From an uncultured Saprospiraceae bacterium (GTDB lineage Bacteria > Bacteroidota > Bacteroidia > Chitinophagales > Saprospiraceae): a stretch of DNA of 64,000 nt. The stretch spans positions 62,001 through 126,000 of the forward strand of contig CALLAE010000069.1 in the NCBI GenBank assembly GCA_938002665.1, in the 5' to 3' direction. The position numbers and the translations under genes were made by a program. The notes below the pieces were generated by a model. It did no database searches. It saw nothing but the letters and a program-made list of their open reading frames with translations, and had not been told where the DNA came from. How positions within the stretch are numbered: position 1 is the first letter of the stretch; every line of letters begins with the position of its first letter. This document shows positions 48,101 through 57,860 of this stretch, piece after piece.

Positions 48101-51100
48101 ACGTAGAAGATGTATGTGGAAGAAATACGACCTGTATCCAGCAGTTCTATCTAGAAGGTCAGACTCTTGAGCTCAGTTGTCCAGCAGCTGTTACGGTTTC
48201 TTGTGTCTCGGATTTTGAATATGGTACACCTACCCATACTGTTAGTTGTGGAACAGAAATAGCACTTTCTTTTTCTGACTTGGAATTAGCTAATGGAGAA
48301 ATTGATTGTGATGGAGCAGAGTATCTTGTAAAATATACGGGAGAGACTAATTGTGGTCTTTCGGCTAGCTGTATTCAGTCTGTGTTTGTTTCAAATTCAG
48401 GGATTTCGATTTTTTGTCCTACAGATGAAGAGGTCATTTGCCCAGAAGACATTGTTTCTGGCACAGCCTTGATTCAGCAAGCTTGTAATCTGCAATATTA
48501 TTCTCACCATACAACACCTTATCTAGTTTCTGGCATTGCTGATTGTTCTGATGCTGTATATGAAATCGAATACACTGCTGAAGATGACTGTGGCAATGAG
48601 GCAGCTTGTATCCAAGAATTTACGATTGTAAACACTGGCATGACTATTTCTTGCCCTCCTGATCTTACAGTAGAATGCTTCACACATATTCAAGCTAGTC
48701 TACCAGAATTGTTTTCTTTTTGTTTTTCAGAACCAGACTTTTCGTTTTCAGATCCTCTGCCATTGAATACTGATTTTAGTTGTGATCAAGAAGTCTACGA
48801 AATTGAATATTCTGGTACTAATTCTTGTGGTGATGAGGTTTCTTGTTTTCAGCTTTTTACGTTGAGCAACGATGGACTGAGCATAGTCTGCCCTGCAGAT
48901 CAGGTTGTTTCTTGCTATGATGATATTGAAGTTGGGGAGCCGTCTGTTATGAGTGCCTGTGATGTATATTATTCTGTGTCTAATTCTACCCCTATTTTAG
49001 AAACTGGATATGATGGATGCCCGCAGTCGACTTATTCTATCTTATATGATCTGAGTGATGACTGTGGAAATTTCACCTCTTGTATGCAAACATTTGTTTT
49101 GGACAGTCCAGACTTGAGCTTAGAATGTCCTGCTGATAAAGTGGTTACTCAATTCGAGGATGTAGAACCAGATGCTATTGAAATAAATCAGCCCTGTGGC
49201 TTGGCTTTTGAATTATCAACACAAGTTAATCTATCCATCATAGATTGTAACCAGGCGACCTATGTAGTAACTTATTCAGTAGAGAACGTCTGCTCAGAAT
49301 TTGTTTATTGCGATCAGATGATTGTATTGACAGATGAAGAGAACGCGATCAATAGTGATTTTATCTGTGCTAACACGGAGCTCTTTATTGGTTTAGATTG
49401 CGATCAGGGTGGGGTAGATGATATAGACGAATGTAATAATGGAACTGACCTTGACTATCCCTGCGATGATGTAAATATAGAAATAGAACCTATGGATGCT
49501 TTGTGTTTCGGTACTAGTACAGGAGAGATAAATATTCTTACTGTAAATGGGAATCCGCCATATGAATTCAGTACCGATAATAACCTTTGGATACAAACAC
49601 CATATTTTGGAAATCTCCCAGCTGGCACCTACACAGTGTATATAAGAAGTACTTATGGGCCAGAATGCAATTTCAGTGAAGAGGTGATAATTTCAGAGCC
49701 TCACTTGACTGAAGCGGAGGCGGGAGATGATCAGGAAATTTGTATTGGCCTTATGGCAGAATTAGGTGCAACAGGAGGGGATTCATACGCATGGAGTACA
49801 GGCGATCAGACTCAGAATATATCGGTTAGCCCTTCAGTAACTACAACCTATACTGTTACAGTAACCCAGAGTGACGGATGTTACAATATAGATGAGGTCA
49901 CTGTTATTGTAAATGAAAATAATGCTGCGACTACCAGTGCAGATCAAGAAATTTGTATCGGATATTCCGCTGACCTAACTGCCGATGGGGGAGTAGCTTA
50001 TCTATGGTCTACTGGAGATGAAAGTTCTGATCTAACTGTTACACCAAGCCAAAGTACCATCTACACTGTTACAGTTACAGATGCTAATGGCTGCACTGAT
50101 ATTGCAGAAACAACAGTCAATGTAAATCCTAGTCCAGATGGCTCAGCTGGCGAAGATCAAAGTCTTTGCTTAGGAGATGAAGCCACCTTAACTGCTAGTG
50201 GTGGCAGCTCGTATGAATGGAGTACAGGATCTAATGAGGTGACATTTGTAGTAGCACCAACGGTAACGTCTACCTACAATGTTACAGTAACTGACGAAAA
50301 GGGTTGCACCAGTATCGATGAGGTGACCATAGTTGTCAATTTTAATGATCAAGCGGATGCAGGCCCCGACCAAGCCCTCTGCACAGGCCAGAGCACCAGC
50401 TTAACTGCGACAGGTGGCACTAGCTATGTGTGGAGTACAGGAGAAACAACAAGCACTATCAGTCTAACTCCTAGTCAGACAACCAGCTATGCCGTTACGG
50501 TTACAGATGACAACGGCTGTACGGATACAGCAGATGTCGAGGTAGTAGTTCATGATATACCTGTAGCACAGATAACTGGAGATGAGGTTATCTGTATAGC
50601 TCATAGCAGTACGTTAAGCGCCTCAGGAGGCATTAATTATTTGTGGAGCACAGGAGAGACTACAGCAGAAGTAACTGTATCACCAAGTACAACAACGATA
50701 TACTTTGTTACTGTTACAGATGTCAATGGTTGTACAGATATGGCAGAGAAAGAAGTTATTGTCCATTCTAATGATTCAGCAGATGCAGGCTTTGATGAAG
50801 AATTGTGCATAGGAGAAGAGGTGGAGCTAGAGGCTACAGGTGGAGATATTTTTACGTGGAGCACAGGAGAAACGACATCGACTATCATGGTTGCACCTAG
50901 TACAACGACCACTTATGCTGTCACAACTACAGATACAAATGGCTGTACAGATGTAGCAACAGTAGCAGTAACAGTTCACCCACTTCCTATAGCGGATGCA
51001 GGCCCTGATCAAGCGATTTGCTTGGGAGATAATGCTGTACTGGTTGCAACAGGTGGGACAGAATATCTTTGGAGCAATGGCTATACTGATATCACTATTT

Positions 51101-53106
51101 CAGTCAGCCCAGATACCTCTGCGGTATATGCAGTCACCGTGACAGATGTTAATGGCTGTACTGCAGTGGACCAGGTGGAAGTGATAGTTAATCCTTTGCC
51201 ACTTGCAGAAACAAACGATGCAGAAATTTGCCTAGGAGATTCTAGTGATCTAGTCGCATCAGGAGGCCTAAGTTATTTGTGGAGCTCAGGAGAAACAACA
51301 GAAGTTATTACAGTTTCGCCGACGGTAACAACCTCATACATTGTTACTGTAACTGATGGGCTTGGTTGTTCTGATTTAGATACAGCTGAGGTTATAGTGC
51401 ATGAGCTGCCGCTAGCTGATGCTGGTAATGACAAAAACATTTGCATAGGAACAGAAACAACACTTATTGCGACAGGTGGTGTTAGTTATCTATGGAGTAC
51501 AGGAGAGGTGTCAGACAGTATTACGGTATCGCCAAACCTTGACTATTCTTATTTTGTTACGGTGACAGACTCTTATGGATGCACCAGCCAGGATGAAGTA
51601 CAAGTATTTGTTCATGAGTATCCTAATGCTGATGCTGGAAGCTGGGCGGTAGCTTGCGGCGCAGAAGGAGCGATGCTCACAGCAACTGGTGGAACTAATT
51701 ATCTATGGAGCACAGGAGATACCACAGCAGTCGTTACTGTATATCCATCCTCATACCAAGTGTATTCTGTTACAGTTTCCAATAACTATGGTTGTTCAGA
51801 TGTGGAAGAAGTGCATGTGTTTACAGTGCCAGCCCCACCTGTAGACGCTGGTCCAGATATTGTAATCTGTCCAGGCGATTATGCATTGCTGTATGGATAT
51901 GGTGGGGACGAGTATTTGTGGGAACCTAATTTATATCTAGATACTAATACTGGCCCTTTTGTAGTCAGCACTCCAGATAGCACTATAACGTATACCCTTA
52001 CTGTAACTGATGAAAGTGGCTGTACAGCATCAGACCAAGTAACTGTTACTGTGGAAGAAGATACCACCCCTCCTTATGCTCAGTGTTGGGATATAGTTGT
52101 CTATACAGATGAGAACGGGCAAGCAACTATTTCGCCTTTCGATGTCGATGATGAATCTAGTGATAACTGTACACCAGTAGATTTAGAATTGGATGAAACA
52201 ACTTTTTCATGCCTACTGAAAGATTATACAGTGACTCTGACGGTGACTGACTATTATGGTAATTCTAGTACTTGCCAGTCAATAGTTACGCTAGCTGGGC
52301 CTGATAATGATTGTGACTTCATGGTTAATGGCTGTGACTTATGTGAAGGTGGAGATGATACAGTAGATGTAGATGGAGATGGGTTTCCTGATTGTGCTTA
52401 TCCGCCAGCATCATATACGGATGTGGAAGATTTGTGGAAGTGTGACTCAGGAAATAATGTAGAAGAGGTATGGGTATGTCATAGTCCTAACCAATCTATC
52501 TGTATAGATTATGCGGAAGTATATACGCATGTGTCTTACCATCAAGATGATTATTTGGGACCATGTCATGCAGTGGGTTGTTATAGCGATAGAGAGGTAA
52601 ATGTGCAAGATGTATTAGATGATTTAGAGGCCTATCATCATGAATTAAAAATATCTTGCCCGCCTACCGTATTACTTATCAATGATCTACAAAGTGAACT
52701 CCTTGAGGAATTGAAAGCAGCGGTTGTGATTGAAGAAATTCATTGTGATTTGGAAAGTATTTCATTTGATCTTAGTGAAGAAGCATTAATTAATCAGCTC
52801 TACCTAGGCGAAGCGGTTGAATTAGCGTTTCAGGTGAAAGACCATTGTGGAAATTCAGAAAATTGTAGAAGCCTAGTTAAGGCAAAACAACAAAATCTAG
52901 GTCTCTTCCCTAACCCCACTAACGAATGGCTTAATATTTCGGGACTTGAAAACGAGTCTTATGTAATATACAATGCAAAAGGAGAGAGAGTGACTGTAGT
53001 CAATTATGCAGAAATTTTAAATGTCAGTTACTTAGATGAAGGCATATATCTATTAGTAACCAATTCGGGGAGGAGTTCTAGATTTGTCATTTCTGGTATT
53101 CGTTAG
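45115..53106 (+). CDS. giant secreted repeat protein (adhesin-like) with type A T9SS sorting domain
   Basis: About 2663 aa from the ATG at 45115; the TTG at 45058 is upstream of the signal peptide (CALHTLLVILVSYGLGYG). N-terminal ~900 residues are several jelly-roll-like and glycan/peptide-binding-like domains (VTFDLFALNASEDEIIYLEV) including a DUF-type Cys region. Six ~80-residue Cys-rich HYR-like repeats follow at ~940-1408 (pattern xCPxDxxVxC...DxCGN...CxQxF). A linker comes next, then eleven ~71-residue PKD/Ig-like repeats at ~1535-2316 (GG..YLWSTGETT...VTVSPSTTTxYxVTVTDxNGCTD). A Cys-rich module with DVDGDGFPDC and a type A sorting domain (LFPNPTNEWLNI to the end) close it. Likely a cell-surface adhesin. 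Stand-alone gene with its own terminator. Confidence 0.85.
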   Translation: MKSYTHCLSTCALHTLLVILVSYGLGYGQTEDPFQLNNFDEGMGIWSQSQSASIIPVSANDNQKWLLLQKGIGSEGEEADQDPFIATEALQLGGSCGVTVTFDLFALNASEDEIIYLEVSSDNGKTFKMLRESQEESFLKSGKSFVNGAKSRFSYPLRSFVSDQIVLRLSTKNMRSESQFFLDNLNLISSQNEDYLLAEWQMGQVEGTTSALMPEFDAGNCSGVFAHPLSLDSEGSHIGVEGYTYELLEDSPVVQSSKLNNGGLCIDIQNKIDPLSSNKLTFTIDLVPAEKGIISGFEFMEKAPVQLNGTANDYPKTFSLEIFKEGELLFSQTNIPTSREWSDRTFRLQHIKEFLTSTAAQYTFVLTPQVNAGSRGELAVWLIDEVKILGGCCDLDCEFIEVNILTEKTEEGLLLTPSIDGDYDCLAVCQGQISNEGAEVVSKLDNQSTGWSYFNAASTIENTESTIALPENFEAHSFMLSSRNSIAAPYLETDIINLCPDEVYSVCFDHLKSSAGNSSSKRNGGLCVWVDGKCKYIASGTEAKQTCMSFTASNSNHKLQLSVDKRFFSSRNDNVYYLDNVLVDHLPAEQEMELPVDWKDSDNIIYKTEVPEVDLNLDYSFTITSALDTSSTYKKNKLYTLCFKAELNDDTEFNQLNLQIDSEIEKQVNLDNMLADYCIDFFSDKRVHELAFSQVNNQGEKVYPSSITMQNLVVRSNILSELSEVEPKGIRWTLPDGTQTSDFEVLVDQNGDYDLEFTNCHQCSVHEEFTSEIDFSVCPEDLKVDCSESLNPDINALLRLHQPQAPYSIGYFYYEDELPSTSCVGEFSRLWTVERRYKDEVLDTTYCHQVIAVKDNEKPQLGDFADILLSCKDELPEPENFGVIDNCSRKISLSSEDIEYKGTGCAESPIVISRYWTATDACGNTITKPQNFVIVYDVPKVTCPPSLSVVCEADIVPGMPEVTWSCEELESSYVIELSLSEGTDGCSGSVYDMTYNVEDVCGRNTTCIQQFYLEGQTLELSCPAAVTVSCVSDFEYGTPTHTVSCGTEIALSFSDLELANGEIDCDGAEYLVKYTGETNCGLSASCIQSVFVSNSGISIFCPTDEEVICPEDIVSGTALIQQACNLQYYSHHTTPYLVSGIADCSDAVYEIEYTAEDDCGNEAACIQEFTIVNTGMTISCPPDLTVECFTHIQASLPELFSFCFSEPDFSFSDPLPLNTDFSCDQEVYEIEYSGTNSCGDEVSCFQLFTLSNDGLSIVCPADQVVSCYDDIEVGEPSVMSACDVYYSVSNSTPILETGYDGCPQSTYSILYDLSDDCGNFTSCMQTFVLDSPDLSLECPADKVVTQFEDVEPDAIEINQPCGLAFELSTQVNLSIIDCNQATYVVTYSVENVCSEFVYCDQMIVLTDEENAINSDFICANTELFIGLDCDQGGVDDIDECNNGTDLDYPCDDVNIEIEPMDALCFGTSTGEINILTVNGNPPYEFSTDNNLWIQTPYFGNLPAGTYTVYIRSTYGPECNFSEEVIISEPHLTEAEAGDDQEICIGLMAELGATGGDSYAWSTGDQTQNISVSPSVTTTYTVTVTQSDGCYNIDEVTVIVNENNAATTSADQEICIGYSADLTADGGVAYLWSTGDESSDLTVTPSQSTIYTVTVTDANGCTDIAETTVNVNPSPDGSAGEDQSLCLGDEATLTASGGSSYEWSTGSNEVTFVVAPTVTSTYNVTVTDEKGCTSIDEVTIVVNFNDQADAGPDQALCTGQSTSLTATGGTSYVWSTGETTSTISLTPSQTTSYAVTVTDDNGCTDTADVEVVVHDIPVAQITGDEVICIAHSSTLSASGGINYLWSTGETTAEVTVSPSTTTIYFVTVTDVNGCTDMAEKEVIVHSNDSADAGFDEELCIGEEVELEATGGDIFTWSTGETTSTIMVAPSTTTTYAVTTTDTNGCTDVATVAVTVHPLPIADAGPDQAICLGDNAVLVATGGTEYLWSNGYTDITISVSPDTSAVYAVTVTDVNGCTAVDQVEVIVNPLPLAETNDAEICLGDSSDLVASGGLSYLWSSGETTEVITVSPTVTTSYIVTVTDGLGCSDLDTAEVIVHELPLADAGNDKNICIGTETTLIATGGVSYLWSTGEVSDSITVSPNLDYSYFVTVTDSYGCTSQDEVQVFVHEYPNADAGSWAVACGAEGAMLTATGGTNYLWSTGDTTAVVTVYPSSYQVYSVTVSNNYGCSDVEEVHVFTVPAPPVDAGPDIVICPGDYALLYGYGGDEYLWEPNLYLDTNTGPFVVSTPDSTITYTLTVTDESGCTASDQVTVTVEEDTTPPYAQCWDIVVYTDENGQATISPFDVDDESSDNCTPVDLELDETTFSCLLKDYTVTLTVTDYYGNSSTCQSIVTLAGPDNDCDFMVNGCDLCEGGDDTVDVDGDGFPDCAYPPASYTDVEDLWKCDSGNNVEEVWVCHSPNQSICIDYAEVYTHVSYHQDDYLGPCHAVGCYSDREVNVQDVLDDLEAYHHELKISCPPTVLLINDLQSELLEELKAAVVIEEIHCDLESISFDLSEEALINQLYLGEAVELAFQVKDHCGNSENCRSLVKAKQQNLGLFPNPTNEWLNISGLENESYVIYNAKGERVTVVNYAEILNVSYLDEGIYLLVTNSGRSSRFVISGIR
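47935..49340 (+). repeat. six HYR-like Cys-rich repeats in the giant protein
   Basis: Each unit of ~234 nt encodes a CPxDxxVxC opening, a mid-unit Cys pair and an ending CGxxxxCxQxF strand. The protein pattern is regular while the DNA has diverged. Confidence 0.7.
49717..52063 (+). repeat. eleven tandem ~213-nt PKD/Ig-like repeats in the giant protein
   Basis: Each unit encodes DAGxDxxICxG, GGxxYLWSTGETT, VTVSPSTTTxYxVTVTD and NGCTD. The first ten are uniform in length; the last is slightly longer and lacks the WSTGE core. DNA identity is moderate, so these are old duplications. Confidence 0.8.
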
Positions 53107-53129
53107 TAACTGAAACGCCTACTTATATT

Positions 53130-53166
53130 AAAGGGATGTTAGCATGTAATAACTAGCATCCCTTTT
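53130..53166 (+). terminator. intrinsic terminator of the giant repeat-protein gene
   Basis: AAAGGGATGTTAG (53130-53142) and CTAGCATCCCTTT (53153-53165) form a 13-bp stem with one G-T pair and a 10-nt loop, ending in a T run. It is 24 nt after the stop. Confidence 0.85.
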
Positions 53167-53218
53167 ATATACATGGAAATAAATAGCTCTTTAGGCTGAC
53201 TAATTCACTTCGAAAACT

Positions 53219-53226
53219 TAGTTTTG
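53219..53226 (+). promoter_or_regulatory. -7 element before the polyprenyl synthase gene
   Basis: TAGTTTTG matches TAnnTTTG and lies 17 nt before the ATG. No clear -33 TTG. Confidence 0.45.
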
Positions 53227-53242
53227 ATTTCTCAATAGAATA

Positions 53243-54211
53243 ATGCTAACAGTAGACCAACTACAGACTATCTTTTGTGAGAAACTCGATGCTTACAAGT
53301 TCCCTCAAAATCCCTCGGCCCTTTATCAGCCAGTAGAATATATCTTATCACTTGGAGGCAAACGCATAAGACCTGTCTTACTCATGGCTGCTTACAATCT
53401 CTATAAAGAGGAGGTAGATTATGTATTTGAGGCGGGTATGGCCATAGAAGTATTTCATAACTTTTCTTTGCTGCATGATGATATAATGGATCAGGCAGAT
53501 ATTAGAAGAGGGCAGACAACAGTACATGTTAAGTATGATGAGAACACCGCTATTCTTTCTGGTGATGTAATGTTGATCTATGCATACCGTTTCTTGGAAA
53601 AGTACCCTGAAGACCTTGTAGAGCTCACAAGACTATTTACCAATACTTCTATAGAAGTTTGCGAAGGACAGCGGCTTGATATGGATTTTGAGACTCAGGA
53701 GGAAGTAGAAATTGCCTCTTACCTCAAAATGATAGAGCTCAAGACCTCTGTTGCTATAGCGGCATCCCTAGCTATGGGTGGTATTCTTGCCAAAGCTTCT
53801 TCCGAAGACCAGAAGCACCTGTACGAGTTTGGTCGGAACTTAGGTATTGCTTTTCAGATTCAGGATGATCTCCTAGATACCTTTGGCACTGAGGCACTTT
53901 TAGGAAAGAAGATCGGAGGTGATATCCTTCAAAAGAAGAAAACTTACCTCTATCTGAAATCTCTGGAGCTGTTAAATAAAGAAGAAGCGGCAAGGCTGAA
54001 AGCCATCTTTAGAATGGAGAAACTGGGGCCAGACGAAGTACAAGAAGTCAAAAAACTCTATAAAACTGCTCATGTAGATGTACATGCTCAAGAACTTAAG
54101 CTTGTATATCAGCAGCTTGCAACATCTCATTTGGCAGCCGTTTCTGTCTCTACTGATAAAAAGCAGATGCTCTCAGACTTATCTGTAAAATTGCTTAATC
54201 GGAACATCTAG
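53243..54211 (+). CDS. polyprenyl diphosphate synthase
   Basis: 322 aa, an all-helical isoprenoid chain-elongating enzyme. It joins isopentenyl diphosphate to an allylic diphosphate. The segments GGKRIRPVLL, first aspartate-rich motif LLHDDIMDQADIRRG, KTSVAIAAS and second aspartate-rich motif FQIQDDLLDTFG with the following GKKIGGDILQKKKTYL are all present. The chain length cannot be read with certainty; a geranylgeranyl or longer product for quinone or carotenoid synthesis is plausible. A promoter element lies just ahead. Convergent with the GNAT gene. Confidence 0.92.
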   Translation: MLTVDQLQTIFCEKLDAYKFPQNPSALYQPVEYILSLGGKRIRPVLLMAAYNLYKEEVDYVFEAGMAIEVFHNFSLLHDDIMDQADIRRGQTTVHVKYDENTAILSGDVMLIYAYRFLEKYPEDLVELTRLFTNTSIEVCEGQRLDMDFETQEEVEIASYLKMIELKTSVAIAASLAMGGILAKASSEDQKHLYEFGRNLGIAFQIQDDLLDTFGTEALLGKKIGGDILQKKKTYLYLKSLELLNKEEAARLKAIFRMEKLGPDEVQEVKKLYKTAHVDVHAQELKLVYQQLATSHLAAVSVSTDKKQMLSDLSVKLLNRNI

Positions 54212-54241
54212 TCGCTTAAGAGTTTTACAAAGAAGGGCTTC

Positions 54242-54691
54242 CTAAAAGACAATCTTACCGTTCCACCACTCTTTCTCAATACTAGCTCCATGCCGCTCGT
54301 AAAATTTGGTAGCTTGGGTATTCCAGTCCAAAACTTGCCATTTCATAAGTTTGCAGTCCCTCTGCTTGGCTTCTTTTAGTGTGGCCTTAAAAAGCCTGTC
54401 ACCTATACCTCTGCTTCTATGGGCCTCTTTGACAACAAAGTCCTCCAAGTATAGCATTTTCCCTTTCCAGGTAGAAAAAGTATCATAGAACAAGGTCATG
54501 CCCAAAATTTCCCCGTCCTCCTCCGCTACCAGTATGCTTATCAGACCCTTTTGGTAGGCAGATATATAGTCATCTACAGTTGCTGTTACAGCTTCGGGTT
54601 CTTTTTCAAATATGGCCAATTCTATGACCAGCCCTCTAATAGTCTCTAAATCAGCCATTTCGGCAAATCTTATTTTAAGTTTTTCAGACAT
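54242..54691 (-). CDS. GNAT acetyltransferase, diamine acetyltransferase-like
   Basis: 149 aa. Single GNAT domain with LYLEDFVVKEAHRSRGIGDRLF (acetyl-CoA loop R-x-x-G-x-G/I) and the C-terminal MKWQVLDWNTQATKFYERHGA. The DFV-x-x-E-H-R-G and W-V-L-D-W-N-x-x-A patterns resemble SSAT/SAT2-type N-acetyltransferases acting on polyamines or thialysine; the substrate is not established. It is divergent from rpsL. Confidence 0.85.
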   Translation of the reverse strand: MSEKLKIRFAEMADLETIRGLVIELAIFEKEPEAVTATVDDYISAYQKGLISILVAEEDGEILGMTLFYDTFSTWKGKMLYLEDFVVKEAHRSRGIGDRLFKATLKEAKQRDCKLMKWQVLDWNTQATKFYERHGASIEKEWWNGKIVF

Positions 54692-54723
54692 CTGAGCCTT
54701 AATTTTTAAGTCGAATTTTCATG

Positions 54724-54754
54724 TTGGCAATCCTAAAAATATATAGTACCTTTG
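54724..54754 (+). promoter_or_regulatory. promoter of the str ribosomal operon
   Basis: TTG at 54724-54726, 20 nt, then TACCTTTG at 54747-54754. It is a near-ideal Bacteroidota promoter ~50 nt ahead of rpsL. Confidence 0.8.
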
Positions 54755-54769
54755 CACCTCATTTTTCAG

Positions 54770-54785
54770 AGCTATAGCTATAGCT
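54770..54785 (+). repeat. 16-bp palindrome in the rpsL leader
   Basis: AGCTATAGCTATAGCT at 54770-54785 is a perfect palindrome made of AGCTAT repeats. It can fold as a 6-bp stem with a 4-nt loop in the 5' leader of the transcript, 20 nt before the start codon. Confidence 0.6.
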
Positions 54786-54805
54786 AAAATATAAATCAAT
54801 AATAT

Positions 54806-55180
54806 ATGCCTACTATCAACCAGTTGGTAAGAAAAGGGAGAAAAAAGCAAGTCGAAGCTAGCAAAACAAGAGCACTAGAGGGCTGTCCTCAGAAAAGAGG
54901 TGTCTGTACAAGAGTTTATACGACTACTCCAAAAAAGCCTAACTCTGCACTAAGAAAGGTTGCTAAGGTTAGATTGACCAATGGACAAGAGGTAATTGCA
55001 TATATTCCAGGCGAAGGCCACAACCTTCAGGAGCACTCTATAGTATTACTAAGAGGAGGGAGAGTAAAAGATCTTCCAGGTGTTAGATATACGATAGTGA
55101 GAGGAGCGCTAGATACTGCTGGTGTAGAAGGAAGATTACAATCAAGATCAAAATACGGGTCTAAGAGACCTAAAAAATAG
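54806..55180 (+). CDS. rpsL: 30S ribosomal protein S12
   Basis: 124 aa. Decoding-centre protein of the 30S subunit. It carries [18 protein letters not shown] with the Lys targeted by streptomycin resistance mutations (wild-type here), and the second loop [17 protein letters not shown]. First gene of the str operon; rpsG starts 7 nt later. Length is normal. Confidence 0.98.
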   Translation: MPTINQLVRKGRKKQVEASKTRALEGCPQKRGVCTRVYTTTPKKPNSALRKVAKVRLTNGQEVIAYIPGEGHNLQEHSIVLLRGGRVKDLPGVRYTIVRGALDTAGVEGRLQSRSKYGSKRPKK

Positions 55181-55187
55181 TTAGGAC

Positions 55188-55655
55188 ATGCGTAAAAGAA
55201 AACCGAAAAAGAGAATCCTACAACCGGATCCAAGGTTTAATGATATCATGGTGACACAGTTTGTCAACAACCTCATGTGGGCAGGGAAAAAAACCAGAGC
55301 CTATGAAATCTTCTACAATGCTATGGATATGATCCAAGAAAAGACTGGAGAAGACCCGCATGATCAATGGAAAAAAGCACTGCAAAATATAACGCCAGGA
55401 GTAGAGGTTAGATCTAAGAGAATAGGTGGAGCAACGTTCCAGATACCTGTAGAAGTAAGACCTGCAAGAAAGATTTCTGTAGGTATGAAGTGGCTAATAA
55501 AGTACTCTAGAGCTAGAAATGGTAAGGGTATGGCTGACAAATTAGCGAATGAGATAATGGCAGCTGCTAAGGGTGAAGGAGCAGCAGTTAAGAAAAGAGA
55601 AGATACCCACAAAATGGCGGAAGCTAACAGAGCATTCGCACATTTTAGAACTTAG
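55188..55655 (+). CDS. rpsG: 30S ribosomal protein S7
   Basis: 155 aa. Organises the 3' major domain of 16S rRNA and lines the exit site. Core segments [38 protein letters not shown] and [15 protein letters not shown] are present. fusA follows after 39 nt. Confidence 0.98.
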   Translation: MRKRKPKKRILQPDPRFNDIMVTQFVNNLMWAGKKTRAYEIFYNAMDMIQEKTGEDPHDQWKKALQNITPGVEVRSKRIGGATFQIPVEVRPARKISVGMKWLIKYSRARNGKGMADKLANEIMAAAKGEGAAVKKREDTHKMAEANRAFAHFRT

Positions 55656-55694
55656 GATTTACTTTCAAATAATTAACAAGACAGAGAATAAGCC

Positions 55695-57830
55695 ATGGCT
55701 AGAGATTTATCCTACTTAAGGAATATCGGTATTGCGGCACACATTGATGCTGGAAAGACTACCACCACTGAAAGAGTACTATTCTACACAGGTATGTCAC
55801 ACAAGATAGGTGAGGTACATGATGGTGCTGCTACGATGGATTGGATGGAGCAAGAGCAAGAAAGAGGCATCACTATTACCTCGGCTGCCACAGCTACCAA
55901 CTGGAAGTGGAAGGATGAGAACTATCCTATGAACATCATAGATACACCTGGTCACGTGGATTTCACAGTGGAGGTTAATCGTTCATTAAGAGTCCTAGAT
56001 GGACTAGTTTTCTTATTCTGTGCTGTATCTGGTGTTGAGCCTCAGTCTGAGACTAACTGGAGACTAGCTAACAACTATAAAGTTCCGAGAATAGGATTCG
56101 TTAACAAAATGGATAGATCTGGTGCAGATTTCTTTGCAGTGGTGAAAGATGTTTTTGAAAAATTAGGCTCTCCAGCTATTCCGCTCCAGGTTCCTATCGG
56201 AGCAGAAGAGACTTTCAAAGGTGTGGTGGATCTTATCACTGGAAAAGCTATCGTGTGGAACGAAGCAGATATGGGAATGACCTATGAGGAAATTCCTGTC
56301 CCTGAAGATCTAGTGGATGTTGTGGCTGAGTGGAGAGAGAAGTTGCTAGAAGCAGTAGCTGAGTATGATGATACATTGATGGAGAAATTCTTCGATGATC
56401 CTGCCTCTATTACAGAGCAAGAAATGATAAATGCAGTAAGAGGTGCCGTATTGGATAACAAGTTTGTTCCAATGATGTGTGGTTCTGCTTTCAAAAATAA
56501 AGGAGTTCAAGCTGTACTAGATGCAGTATGTGCTTTCTTACCATCACCACTAGATATAGGAGGTGTTACAGGAACTAATCCCAAAACAGATGCAGAAGTA
56601 GAGAGAAAGCCTTCTAATGATGAGCCTTTTACCGCTTTAGCATTTAAAATAGCTACCGATCCTTATGTAGGGAGACTAGCCTTCTTCAGAGTTTATTCTG
56701 GAGTTCTGGATGCTGGTTCATATATCTTCAACTCTAGATCTGGGAATAAAGAACGTATCTCTAGATTGTATCAGATGCACTCTAATAAGCAGAATGCAAT
56801 CGAGAAAGTAGAAACTGGTGATATTGCAGCAGGTGTAGGATTTAAAGATATCCGTACGGGAGATACTTTATGCGCAGAGGGTCATCCTCTTGTACTAGAG
56901 AGTATGGTATTCCCAGATCCTGTAATCGGGGTTGCTATTGAGCCTAAGACGCAAAAAGACATAGATAAGCTAGGTATGGCTTTAGCTAAGCTTTCTGAAG
57001 AGGATCCGACATTTAGAGTAAGATATGATGAGGATACTAACCAGACCATTATTAGTGGTATGGGAGAGTTGCACCTTGAGATTATTATAGACAGATTGAA
57101 GAGAGAGTTTAAGGTAGAATGTAATCAAGGTCCACCTCAGGTAACTTATAAGGAAGCACTTACAACTACTGTAGATCATACAGAAAGATTGAAAAAGCAG
57201 TCTGGTGGTTCTGGTTTATTTGCTCAGATGCAATTCGAATTAGGTCCTGCAGATCAGGAGTTTCTTGATTCTGATGAATTTAAGGCAGGTAAAACTAGAC
57301 TACAATTCGAAAATAAAATTGTCGGTGGTAAGATTCCTAAAGAATTTTTCCCGTCTATCATCAAAGGCTTTAATGCAATGATGGATAATGGTGTACTTGC
57401 TGGATATGGCATTGACTCTATGAGAGTAAAGCTTTACGATGGAGCAACCCACGCTGTGGATAGTAAGCCTATTGCCTTTGAGCTTTGTGCTAAGGAAGGT
57501 TTTAAGGCTGCAGCAAGTTCAGCTAAGCCAGTCTTACTAGAACCTATTATGGCTCTTGAAGTAGTGACTCCTGAAGAATATGTGGGGTCAGTTATTGGTG
57601 ATTTGAATAGAAGAAGAGGTTTGCCAAAAGGTCAAGACTCTAGACCAGGTGGAGCTGTTGTCATTTCAGCAGATGTGCCTCTTTCTGAAATGTTTGGTTA
57701 TGTAACCTCTTTAAGGACGATAACGTCAGGAAGAGCGAGCAGTACTATGACTTTCGACAGATATAGCGCGGCACCGCAAAGTGTTGCAAAAGAAATAATT
57801 GAAAAAGCGAAAGGCGAGGTAAATGTTTAA
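55695..57830 (+). CDS. fusA: elongation factor G
   Basis: 711 aa. GTPase that drives translocation of tRNA and mRNA on the ribosome. G1 is [17 protein letters not shown]3 [12 protein letters not shown] and G4 [10 protein letters not shown]. Domains II to V follow with the HLEIIIDRL region and the C-terminal [18 protein letters not shown]. Third gene of the str operon; tuf does not follow, as usual in Bacteroidota. The stop is close to an inverted repeat and a new promoter. Confidence 0.97.
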   Translation: MARDLSYLRNIGIAAHIDAGKTTTTERVLFYTGMSHKIGEVHDGAATMDWMEQEQERGITITSAATATNWKWKDENYPMNIIDTPGHVDFTVEVNRSLRVLDGLVFLFCAVSGVEPQSETNWRLANNYKVPRIGFVNKMDRSGADFFAVVKDVFEKLGSPAIPLQVPIGAEETFKGVVDLITGKAIVWNEADMGMTYEEIPVPEDLVDVVAEWREKLLEAVAEYDDTLMEKFFDDPASITEQEMINAVRGAVLDNKFVPMMCGSAFKNKGVQAVLDAVCAFLPSPLDIGGVTGTNPKTDAEVERKPSNDEPFTALAFKIATDPYVGRLAFFRVYSGVLDAGSYIFNSRSGNKERISRLYQMHSNKQNAIEKVETGDIAAGVGFKDIRTGDTLCAEGHPLVLESMVFPDPVIGVAIEPKTQKDIDKLGMALAKLSEEDPTFRVRYDEDTNQTIISGMGELHLEIIIDRLKREFKVECNQGPPQVTYKEALTTTVDHTERLKKQSGGSGLFAQMQFELGPADQEFLDSDEFKAGKTRLQFENKIVGGKIPKEFFPSIIKGFNAMMDNGVLAGYGIDSMRVKLYDGATHAVDSKPIAFELCAKEGFKAAASSAKPVLLEPIMALEVVTPEEYVGSVIGDLNRRRGLPKGQDSRPGGAVVISADVPLSEMFGYVTSLRTITSGRASSTMTFDRYSAAPQSVAKEIIEKAKGEVNV

Positions 57831-57838
57831 ATGCTTTG

Positions 57839-57860
57839 ATTAGTTGAATTATCAACTAAT
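57839..57860 (+). promoter_or_regulatory. inverted repeat overlapping the rpsJ promoter
   Basis: TTAGTTGA (57840-57847) and TCAACTAA (57852-57859) are perfect inverted copies around a 4-nt spacer, extended by one A-T pair. It begins 9 nt after the fusA stop and includes the -33 TTG (57844-57846). It may be a terminator for fusA or an operator. Confidence 0.6.

Noticed and set aside
49717..52063. Regularly spaced DNA repeats like a CRISPR array
   Set aside because: The unit is 213 nt, fully coding and diverged, and encodes PKD/Ig-like domains; no short identical repeats with unique spacers.
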